From contig JAHZAW010000053.1 of NCBI GenBank assembly GCA_019423725.1, positions 13,668 to 35,218 on the forward strand: a stretch of DNA of 21,551 bases, in the 5' to 3' direction. This DNA comes from Clostridiales bacterium (GTDB lineage Bacteria; Bacillota; Clostridia; Lachnospirales; Anaerotignaceae). The position numbers and the translations under genes are program-made. Each line of letters starts with the position of its first letter. Position 1 is the first letter of the stretch. A model generated the notes under the pieces. The model made no database searches, had not been told where the DNA came from, and saw only the letters and a list, made by a program, of their open reading frames with translations. Positions 15,452-21,551 of the stretch are shown piece after piece.

Positions 15452-16699
15452 ATGACATATCTTATAATATCGATCGTAATACTGATAATGTTCTCGGCAT
15501 ATTTTTCAGCCACCGAGACAGCATTTTCTACCTATAACAAAATAAAAATGAAAAACGAAGCCATGGCAGGCAATAAAAAGGCTCAGCTGGTGCTTGATCT
15601 GTCTGAGGATTATGACAGACTGCTTTCCACGATACTTATTGGAAACAACATCGTAAACATAGCCTCAACGACTCTGGCTACCATACTTTTTACAGAGCTT
15701 CTGGGCGGAGCCACAGGACCCACCACATCCACCGTTGTTATGACGGTAGTTGTGCTTATTTTTGGTGAGATATCCCCCAAGAGCATAGCAAAGGACATGC
15801 CTGAGTCATTTTCTATGGCGACTGCTCCATTTTTAAAGCTGATATTTGTTATACTTAAGCCGCTGAACTATATGTTCACCCTTTGGAAAAAGCTGCTTAC
15901 AAAAATAATCAAGATCAAAAATCCTGATATCATAACTGAGGAAGAAGTTCTCACCATGGTGGAGGAAGCCACCAATGACGGAACCTTCAATGAGCATGAG
16001 AGCGACCTCATAAGGAATGCCATCGAATTTGATGACCTTGAGGCAAGCGAAATATGCACTCCCAGAACAAATATCGTAGCAATAAAGGCCAGTGCCTCTC
16101 CAGAAGAGATAAAAAACATATTCTATCAGTACGGATATTCCAGACTGCCTGTATACCAGAAGAGCATCGACAATATCCTTGGCTTCATAAACCAGAAGGA
16201 TTACTACAGATATGTGGATAACGGAATGAAAAAGCTGGAAGACATTATCAAGCCTATCCCCCTTGTTCCGCCAACCATAAACATTTCCAAACTTATGCGC
16301 AGTATGCAGCAGAGCCATTCCCAGATAGCCCTTGTTGTGGATGAATACGGCGGCACATACGGTATCGTTACCCTGGAGGATATAATAGAAGAGCTTGTAG
16401 GCGAGATATGGGACGAGTATGATAATGAGATACCAGAAATCGTCCACAGCAGCGAAAACGAATACATCGTCCTTGGAACAGCAAATCTCAATGATGTTTT
16501 CGATTACTTCGGCAAAACCTGCGATTCTGACTATGTTTCCCTTAACGGCTGGCTGTCAGAACAGCTTGAGAAAATACCCTGTGTGAACGATACAGTCACC
16601 TATGACGGACTTGTATTCACGGTCACGAAGGCAAACTCTAGGAGAGCTCTTGAAGTAAAAATACAAAAGATAAACACTGATGATGATAAAAAAGAATAA
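15452..16699 (+). CDS. CNNM/CorC-HlyC family membrane protein (DUF21, CBS pair, CorC domain)
   Basis: A 415-residue member of the CNNM/CorC (formerly haemolysin C) family, linked to Mg2+ and possibly Co2+ or other divalent cation transport at the cytoplasmic membrane. The N-terminal DUF21 membrane domain (about 1-150) begins with a helix followed by SAYFSATETAFSTYNK and includes LIFGEISPKSIAKDMPE. After EEEVLTMVEEATNDGTFNEHE come two CBS domains (about 200-330: ICTPRTNIVAI, YGYSRLPVYQ, ALVVDEYGGTYGIVTLEDIIEELVGEI). The C-terminal CorC_HlyC domain (about 345-410) ends VTKANSRRALEVKIQKI. The gene starts 2 bases after the His-rich protein stop with only a distant AAGGAAA, so translational coupling is likely. 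It ends at a strong terminator. Confidence 0.94.
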   Translation: MTYLIISIVILIMFSAYFSATETAFSTYNKIKMKNEAMAGNKKAQLVLDLSEDYDRLLSTILIGNNIVNIASTTLATILFTELLGGATGPTTSTVVMTVVVLIFGEISPKSIAKDMPESFSMATAPFLKLIFVILKPLNYMFTLWKKLLTKIIKIKNPDIITEEEVLTMVEEATNDGTFNEHESDLIRNAIEFDDLEASEICTPRTNIVAIKASASPEEIKNIFYQYGYSRLPVYQKSIDNILGFINQKDYYRYVDNGMKKLEDIIKPIPLVPPTINISKLMRSMQQSHSQIALVVDEYGGTYGIVTLEDIIEELVGEIWDEYDNEIPEIVHSSENEYIVLGTANLNDVFDYFGKTCDSDYVSLNGWLSEQLEKIPCVNDTVTYDGLVFTVTKANSRRALEVKIQKINTDDDKKE

Positions 16700-16700
16700 T

Positions 16701-16736
16701 AAAAAACACCGCAGAAAAATTTCTGCGGTGTTTTTT
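16701..16736. terminator. bidirectional terminator between the CNNM gene and the glycosyltransferase
   Basis: A very long perfect stem (AAAAAACACCGCAGAAA with TTTCTGCGGTGTTTTTT, up to 17 bp, GC core CACCGCAG) has T-runs on both strands and sits between converging genes. Confidence 0.9.
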
Positions 16737-16749
16737 ATATGATTTTATA

Positions 16750-18237
16750 TCAAAGGTATCTGTCAAAATACTGCCAGAACTGTTCCTTTATCTCCATCTT
16801 TTTCTCTCTCATTTCATACTGTTTTTCCCTTAAGCTGTTTTTGAAAACAGAGCTTCTTTCAGCTATGCCGCTCTTCAAGCCGTTAAAAGGATTTTCCGCA
16901 GCGATAAGTCCTACGCCCCTTTCAAAAAATCCCCATGTCTTAGCCAGCCCGTTATCAATAAATCCTGTTGTTATGGCCTCTCTGAATTTTCTTGCCTTAT
17001 TAAGGGAATCGCATAATCCAGCTATGCTGCTTAAGGCATCATCGGTAAATGTGGTCTTTCTCACATATTCAGGGTCATTATATTTCTCTATTACCACCCT
17101 GTATCTGTCATAGGCCTTTCTGACGCTTTCTTCCCAAGGTATATAAATTTCATTCATGGCATTTTGGCCTATCCTGTGGGCAAGGTCCATATCAGCTATA
17201 AGTGTTTTTACAGCCTCAGCCATGGACTCAGCGTTTTCCTCTATGAGATAGCCGTTATGCCTGTCAGTTATACCTTCAGCCGCACAGCTGCCCTTTATAA
17301 GTACGCTTCCCAGTCCGCAGGCTGCCGCCTCTCTGACAACGATGCCGTTGGTATCGTATGAAGTCGGGAAAAGGAACATATCTGCCCTTGTATAGTATGC
17401 CCTGAGGATATCCCTATCCTGTATGGCTCCCACAAATATACAGTTATCCGATAAGCCAAGCTCAGAAGCATAATCCTTTATTTCCAGAGCATCACTGCCA
17501 TCGCCCACTACGACCATATGAAACTCCATGCCGCTCTCTTTGACCATCTTAAGGGCATCCAATGTTATTTTAAAGCCCTTATACCACATCATCCTTCCCA
17601 CAAATAAAAATACAGGAAGGTCATCCTTTATTCCCATGCAGTCGTTAACGGCTTTCACCGCTGAATCTGAGGCTCTTCCCTTTGGAAAGTCCACACCGTT
17701 TTCCATAACGATGTAATCACCCTTATATCCAAGGGATTTAAGATTTTCTCCGGCTCCTTCGCTTACGACCCATACTTCATCACAGGCCTCTATGTTATTT
17801 ACTATTACCTTTATGGACGCCTCCTGAAGGATGTTTGATTTGAGCGCCTTTCTTATATCGATATCAAATTTCGTATGATATGTAAATACTATGGGCGCAT
17901 TTGCCTTCTCCCTAAGTGTCCTTGCCAGTATGGCTGACACAGCGGGACAGTGCGCATGGATTATATCCACCTTTTTGCTTTCCAGCTCGCCAAGTACTGA
18001 TGGTTCAAAGGGGTATCCGGCTCTATAGCCTATGATATTTGTAGTATCAAAGCTGGCATACCTTACGACCTCAAAATCATAATTATCCGTCACACCCGGA
18101 TATTTAGGCGTCGCCACCACAGCTTCGCCAAGTTTATCATTGATTATCGATGCATAGTTAAAAACCGTATTTGCAACTCCGTCTATGGTAGGCGGGAACG
18201 AATCGTTTAACAGACATACCTTAAGTTTATCGTCCAT
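16750..18237 (-). CDS. GT4-family glycosyltransferase with C-terminal helical extension
   Basis: A 495-residue GT-B retaining glycosyltransferase resembling Gram-positive diacylglycerol glucosyltransferases, which make glycolipids at the inner membrane face. N-terminal features are LNDSFPPTIDGVANTV (donor/acceptor loop), HAH at 94-96 and VFTYHTKFD. The C-terminal Rossmann domain has GRMMWYKG at 214-221, VVVGDGSD, and the sugar-nucleotide motif FPTSYDTNGIVVREAAACG. In the usual E-x7-E pair the first Glu is Asp295, with Glu303 kept. Residues from about 390 to 495 form a basic, helix-rich tail (REKQYEMREKKMEIKEQF) beyond the normal GT4 length, possibly for membrane contact. A GGAG site lies 7 bases before the ATG. 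It is a single gene with its own upstream region. Confidence 0.88.
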   Translation of the reverse strand: MDDKLKVCLLNDSFPPTIDGVANTVFNYASIINDKLGEAVVATPKYPGVTDNYDFEVVRYASFDTTNIIGYRAGYPFEPSVLGELESKKVDIIHAHCPAVSAILARTLREKANAPIVFTYHTKFDIDIRKALKSNILQEASIKVIVNNIEACDEVWVVSEGAGENLKSLGYKGDYIVMENGVDFPKGRASDSAVKAVNDCMGIKDDLPVFLFVGRMMWYKGFKITLDALKMVKESGMEFHMVVVGDGSDALEIKDYASELGLSDNCIFVGAIQDRDILRAYYTRADMFLFPTSYDTNGIVVREAAACGLGSVLIKGSCAAEGITDRHNGYLIEENAESMAEAVKTLIADMDLAHRIGQNAMNEIYIPWEESVRKAYDRYRVVIEKYNDPEYVRKTTFTDDALSSIAGLCDSLNKARKFREAITTGFIDNGLAKTWGFFERGVGLIAAENPFNGLKSGIAERSSVFKNSLREKQYEMREKKMEIKEQFWQYFDRYL

Positions 18238-18369
18238 TTTTTATCTCCATTTTAATTATATCCTTATTTTTACTGCTTTTTCTATTCTAACATTAAAATA
18301 TGAACAAACCGTTAATAAAGACTTAATTTTTTCATTTCTATTTTTTTCTAAACATAAAAATATACAGGG

Positions 18370-18400
18370 TTTTGTCTGATCTTTTGCGATTTTGTCTGAT
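18370..18400. repeat. short direct repeat TTTTGTCTGAT, period 20
   Basis: TTTTGTCTGAT occurs at 18370-18380 and again at 18390-18400, two helical turns apart. It lies in the AT-rich 247 bp between coaX and the glycosyltransferase, about 135-165 bp upstream of the glycosyltransferase start. It could be a binding site, but no other evidence exists. No gene is visible in this stretch. Confidence 0.4.
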
Positions 18401-18453
18401 TTATGCAGAATGAAATAAACTAAAAAAAATACATCAAAATTTCATAATAAAAA

Positions 18454-18472
18454 AGGGACCTAAAAGGTCCCT
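18454..18472 (-). terminator. intrinsic terminator of coaBC-coaX
   Basis: An 8-bp stem (AGGGACCT / AGGTCCCT) lies just after the coaX stop, followed on the minus strand by a TTTTTTATT run. Confidence 0.85.
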
Positions 18473-18484
18473 CGATTTTTGATA

Positions 18485-19243
18485 TCACTTATTATTTTTC
18501 TCCCACAGAACAGCAAGTCCCTTAAGAAGAAGATCCGGATCATACTCCATCTCATGTCTGCAGTGGGGAACTATTACACATCCCACACCTCCGGTAGCTA
18601 TTATCCTTGTTTTATATCCCAGCTCATCAAATACTCTGTCAGCTATTCCGTCCATCATAGCAGCATTGCCATATACTATACCGCTCTTCATGGACTGTAC
18701 TGTATTCTTGGCGATTATGTTCTGGGGCTCTGAAAGCTCTATCCTGGGAAGTTTTGAACAGCACTCGGAAAGGGCGTTCATGGATATACATACTCCGGGA
18801 GCTATTATGCTTCCGATATAGCTTCCATTTTTGTCGATGATTGAACAGGTGGATGCTGTTCCCATATCAAAGATTATAAGAGGAGGATCATATTTCGCAA
18901 GTGCAGCCACAGCATCAACGAGCATGTCCTCTCCTACCTTCTCGGGATTGTCCATCTCGATATTTATTCCTATGTTATTTTTATCAACTACGATGGCGTC
19001 TCTGCCCGTAAGGCTCTTTACAGCCTTCTCAGCCCTTCCCGTAACAAATGGAACGACTGATGAGATTATACCGCCTTCAGGTTTGGGAGCGTCGTGAAGT
19101 TTTAATATGAAATCTATCTGTGAGGCTATCTGGTCAGCCGATGTTTTTTCATCGGTCTTCATCCTTCCGGTAAAAAGCACCTCTCCATTCTCGATCCCGC
19201 CGACAACTATATTCGTATTTCCAATATCCAGTGCAAGTATCAT
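18485..19243 (-). CDS. coaX: type III pantothenate kinase
   Basis: CoaX phosphorylates pantothenate in the first step of CoA biosynthesis. Unlike CoaA, it is feedback-insensitive and needs a monovalent cation. The 252-residue protein begins MILALDIGNTNIVVGG (ASKHA phosphate-1 motif, Asp6), has VGEDMLVDAVAA around residues 103-114 with the catalytic Asp106, and FDMGTAST (Asp126) for the phosphate-2 motif, followed by GSYIGSIIAPGV. Its ATG overlaps the coaBC stop by four bases (ATGA), so two separate steps of one pathway are made together. Confidence 0.96.
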   Translation of the reverse strand: MILALDIGNTNIVVGGIENGEVLFTGRMKTDEKTSADQIASQIDFILKLHDAPKPEGGIISSVVPFVTGRAEKAVKSLTGRDAIVVDKNNIGINIEMDNPEKVGEDMLVDAVAALAKYDPPLIIFDMGTASTCSIIDKNGSYIGSIIAPGVCISMNALSECCSKLPRIELSEPQNIIAKNTVQSMKSGIVYGNAAMMDGIADRVFDELGYKTRIIATGGVGCVIVPHCRHEMEYDPDLLLKGLAVLWEKNNK

Positions 19244-20436
19244 TTTGTCTCCTCCAGTGTCTTAATCGCATTAAGTATCTCATCAGCAGCCTCAAGTTTT
19301 GTCATAACAGGATAAGCTGTAGCATCATCCTTTGTTATGATTGTTATTATATTTGTGTCCGTTCCAAAACCTGCCTGATCGCTCTTAATGCTGTTTGCAA
19401 CTATCATATCAGCATTTTTCTTATGGAGCTTTTTAACGGAGTTTTCCATAAGGTTCTGTGTCTCCATGGAAAATCCGCATAGTATCTGGCCGGGCTTTTT
19501 ATGTTCTCCAAGATACTGAAGGATGTCTCTTGTCCTTTCAAGCTGTATGGCGTTCATTCCCGCTTCCTTTTTGATCTTTTCATCGCTTACGTTTACCGGG
19601 CGGTAGTCAGCCACAGCAGCAGCCTTTATGATTATGTCAGCAGTTTCAGCCGCCTTTGTAACGGCGTTGAACATATCTTCTGCGCTTTCGATATCGACCA
19701 CCTTTACACCCTGGGGCGGTGCTATGGAAACGGGTCCGCTTATAAGGGTAACATCCGCGCCTCTTAAGGCAGCTCTTTCAGCTATGGCATATCCCATTTT
19801 TCCCGTTGAATGATTGGTAATAAACCTTACGGGGTCAAGGGCTTCCCTGGTGGGTCCGGCTGTGATGACGATCTTCTTTCCTTCCAGGTCTTTCTTTGCC
19901 AGGGCCATAACTATGCTCTCCACAAGTGTATTTACATCAGCCAGTTTTCCTTCTCCCACATCTCCGCAGGCAAGTCTTCCGCTGGCAGGTGATACGAATT
20001 CATATCCAAACTGTTTAAGTGTCTCTATATTTCTCTGGACGATGGGATTTTGATACATATGTGTATTCATAGCCGGAGCTATTATCCTTTTGCAGTCGGC
20101 AGCCATTATGGTGGTGCTCAGCATATCATCGGCAATGCCTGAAGCTATTTTTCCGATAATATTTGCAGAAGCAGGAGCGACCATAAATACATCTGCTTTC
20201 CTTGCAAGAGAAATATGTTTTATATCAAATTCAAAATTTCTGTCAAAAGTATCTACGATACATTTATTTTTAGTTAAAGATTCAAAAGTAATGGGATTTA
20301 TAAAATTGCAGGCATTCTTTGTCATAATAACGTGAACGTCAGCATGCATCTTTACAAGTGAGCTTGCCACATCAGCCATTTTATATGCCGCAATACTTCC
20401 GGTAACTCCGATAACTACAGTTTTGCCTTTAAGCAT
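19240..20436 (-). CDS. coaBC: bifunctional phosphopantothenoylcysteine decarboxylase / phosphopantothenate-cysteine ligase
   Basis: CoaBC carries out steps two and three of CoA synthesis. The N-terminal CoaC half is an FMN-binding decarboxylase: GVTGSIAAYK at 10-19, His74 in KHISLA, PAMN with Asn124, and the redox cysteine Cys157 in SGRLACGDVGEGKLA. The C-terminal CoaB half (from about 185) is a CTP-dependent ligase with ITAGPTREALDPVRFITN, STGKMGYAIAE and KAAAVADYRP. I use the ATG at 20436 (398 residues), because the GGGGG ribosome binding site lies 8 bases before it and the protein then starts at the conserved KGKTVVIGVTGS. The frame stays open 18 codons further upstream. coaX overlaps its end. 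Confidence 0.97.
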   Translation of the reverse strand: MLKGKTVVIGVTGSIAAYKMADVASSLVKMHADVHVIMTKNACNFINPITFESLTKNKCIVDTFDRNFEFDIKHISLARKADVFMVAPASANIIGKIASGIADDMLSTTIMAADCKRIIAPAMNTHMYQNPIVQRNIETLKQFGYEFVSPASGRLACGDVGEGKLADVNTLVESIVMALAKKDLEGKKIVITAGPTREALDPVRFITNHSTGKMGYAIAERAALRGADVTLISGPVSIAPPQGVKVVDIESAEDMFNAVTKAAETADIIIKAAAVADYRPVNVSDEKIKKEAGMNAIQLERTRDILQYLGEHKKPGQILCGFSMETQNLMENSVKKLHKKNADMIVANSIKSDQAGFGTDTNIITIITKDDATAYPVMTKLEAADEILNAIKTLEETK

Positions 20437-20559
20437 TTGTTGTTTCCCCCTGACACAATGAAAATATATAGTGCTAAAATTTGTCAGCAAATATTGGTCT
20501 CTCAGCAGGAAAATACCGCAGCAAACTCAAAAATATAAGAAAATTTACAGGGCCGCTTA

Positions 20560-20735
20560 AAAAACGGCATAAACAGGAATCCCACGGCCGCGCCGCAGGC
20601 CATACAAAAAATAAGTTCGATCTAAAGTCACATTTCCCATAAAATCAAGCTTCAAGGGATATATGCTTTCCCGATTTATATGCTTTATATGAAGATAAAA
20701 CGGTATAGTTTCTGCGAGAATACCACCCACAGCGA
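20560..20735 (-). promoter_or_regulatory. structured leader upstream of coaBC, candidate cis-regulatory RNA or small RNA
   Basis: The minus strand just downstream of a good promoter can fold into several helices. Hairpin 1 is 20702-20724 (GGTAT...ATACC plus an inner stem). Hairpin 2 is 20638-20682 (CATA-AAATC arms with an inner GGGA/TCCC hairpin at 20656-20672). A nine-pair helix with G-U pairs is possible between 20726-20734 and 20591-20599. A GC-rich segment follows (20565-20600) with CGGC...GCCG and then six T at 20559-20564, terminator-like but with a weak stem. GGCCG (20586-20590) can instead pair with CGGCC (20551-20555). I match it to no known riboswitch. No protein-coding gene is supported here; it may be simple leader DNA. 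Confidence 0.35.
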
Positions 20736-20764
20736 AGTATAACAAATTTATCTTATATTGTAAA
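20736..20764 (-). promoter_or_regulatory. sigma-A promoter upstream of coaBC
   Basis: Minus strand TTTACA (20759-20764), exact 17-bp spacer, TATACT (20736-20741); both boxes match 5 of 6 consensus bases. It implies a leader of about 295 nt before the coaBC ATG. Confidence 0.65.
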
Positions 20765-20982
20765 TAACCATAACAAACATTTAACATATTTTTTTATATT
20801 TAATGTTCTTATATGAATACCATTGTATAATTGCGTTCATTTATTGCCATTATTTTTTAGTGATAATATATTATTTGACAATAGCCCTGTGGATAAATGA
20901 TTAATAATATTAAAATTTATACAGTTTAACTATTTTGACAGATATTTAGGCATATAACATAGATTTCATACATTTTTTAATA
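20765..20982. other. AT-rich intergenic DNA between priA and coaBC
   Basis: About 220 bp of very AT-rich sequence between the priA terminator and the coaBC promoter. I see no gene, repeat or hairpin of note; the only item is a plus-strand TTGACA near 20876 with no gene behind it. Confidence 0.5.
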
Positions 20983-20993
20983 GTTTAACAAAA

Positions 20994-21016
20994 AAGCATT
21001 CCTCAACGGAATGCTT
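20994..21016 (-). terminator. intrinsic terminator of priA
   Basis: A 9-bp stem (AAGCATTCC / GGAATGCTT) with a five-base loop lies 15 bp after the priA stop, followed on the minus strand by TTTTTTGTT. Confidence 0.85.
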
Positions 21017-21030
21017 CCTTATATTCGTCA

Positions 21031-21551
21031 TTATAACAGTCTTGGATTGAGATAAACTCCCGCAGCCTCAAATTTTCCGGCCATTCCTCCATATACCTGC
21101 GAAACAGCCTCCTTTACCCTCTCAGCCTCCGTATCCTTAATGGTTATCATCCATCTATACTCATCCCTGACCTTTGATACGATCTGTGGTACTGGACCAA
21201 GTATTTTAACGTCATATTTTCTCAGTTCATCAGCGGCATTATGTGCAGCCTCAATGACGCTCCTCTCATCCTTTCCCGTAAACTCAAGTACCGCATATTC
21301 AACACATGGAGGATATCCCATATTTTTTCTGTATTCTATCTCGTTTTTATAAAACTCCCGCCAGTTTCCATCAGCTGCTGCGACCACTGCCGGATTATCT
21401 GGAGTATAGGTCTGGACAATGACATTTCCTCTCACTTTTCCTCTTCCGGCTCTTCCGGCCACCTGGGTTATGAGCTGGTAAGTTCTTTCCGAAGCGTCAT
21501 ACTCACCGGTGTTGCGGGACATATCCGCAGCGATCACACCCACACGGGACA
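21031..21551 (-). CDS. priA: primosomal protein N' (replication restart helicase PriA), C-terminal part, cut by the window edge
   Basis: PriA is the 3'-5' superfamily 2 helicase that reloads the replisome at stalled forks. Only about the last 173 residues are visible. They include helicase motif VI (ITQVAGRAGRGKVRGNVIVQTYTPDN), the preceding GVIAADMS of motif V, and the C-terminal domain with KNEIEYRKNMGYPPCVEYA and ILGPVPQIVSKVRDEYRWMI. The zinc cysteines and Walker motifs are beyond the edge. The gene ends in its own terminator and is not directly joined to coaBC, whereas in many Firmicutes priA follows coaBC. Confidence 0.95.
   Translation of the reverse strand, partial: SRVGVIAADMSRNTGEYDASERTYQLITQVAGRAGRGKVRGNVIVQTYTPDNPAVVAAADGNWREFYKNEIEYRKNMGYPPCVEYAVLEFTGKDERSVIEAAHNAADELRKYDVKILGPVPQIVSKVRDEYRWMITIKDTEAERVKEAVSQVYGGMAGKFEAAGVYLNPRLL

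Noticed and set aside
15139..15537. Plus-strand frame rich in Thr/Met and the opposite-strand Val/Met frame over the repeat
   Set aside because: Alternate-frame shadows of the CGCHDHHDHDHD repeat; the repeat has no stops in other frames simply because its codons are uniform.
20437..20490. Extended coaBC start 18 codons upstream
   Set aside because: The GGGGG ribosome binding site and the family's conserved N-terminus both favour the ATG at 20436.
20502..20603. 33-codon minus-strand frame starting MACGAAVGFLF, hydrophobic, in the coaBC leader
   Set aside because: No ribosome binding site (the ATG is preceded by a T-run) and no supporting context. An upstream leader peptide cannot be excluded, but nothing supports it.
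20557..20787. 76-codon minus-strand frame in the coaBC leader
   Set aside because: No ribosome binding site, no recognisable motif, covers the coaBC promoter, and its composition looks like translated leader RNA.

Overview
The window looks like chromosomal housekeeping sequence from a low-to-moderate GC Firmicute of the class Clostridia, most likely a Lachnospiraceae-type anaerobe. This is inferred from AGGAGG-type ribosome binding sites, frequent ATA and AGA codons, GTG and TTG starts, sigma-A type promoters, a two-subunit iron-sulfur L-serine dehydratase, CoaX-type pantothenate kinase, ScpAB, and gene orders common in clostridia. No rRNA, tRNA, CRISPR array, transposase or phage gene was found.

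Region 1 (1-9493, all minus strand). Reading in the direction of transcription, a penicillin-binding D-Ala-D-Ala carboxypeptidase (dac2) ends at its own terminator. It is followed by a promoter and an M50/site-2-protease homologue, scpA and scpB. Next comes an AT-rich stretch of about 850 bp with a 110-residue repetitive coiled-coil protein. A second carboxypeptidase (dac1) follows, then a tightly packed run of an RluB-type pseudouridine synthase, a histidine phosphatase, an HI0933-family flavoprotein, chorismate mutase AroH, cytidylate kinase and the start of ispH, which leaves the window. dac1 is broken near its C-terminus by a 23-bp insertion-like repeat that shifts the frame. The M50 protein has lost the second zinc histidine.

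Region 2 (9494-13708). A diacylglycerol/lipid-kinase-like gene and a P1-family (DmpA-like) peptidase form a plus-strand pair. They meet a minus-strand operon of L-serine dehydratase beta and alpha subunits plus a GNAT acetyltransferase at a shared bidirectional terminator.

Region 3 (13727-16736, plus strand). This is a two-gene unit. A 552-residue protein of unrecognised family ends in a Cys/His/Asp-rich tail built from 12-residue repeats. It is followed three bases later by a CNNM/CorC-type membrane protein with CBS domains. This pairing, which suggests metal handling, is the most interesting locus in the window.

Region 4 (16737-21551, minus strand). A GT4 glycosyltransferase with a C-terminal helical extension, then coaX and coaBC (CoA biosynthesis, overlapping by 4 bp), then the 3' part of priA with its terminator. 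Between priA and coaBC lie about 590 bp without a convincing gene. This stretch contains a well-formed promoter and about 300 nt of leader that can fold into several hairpins, a candidate regulatory RNA.
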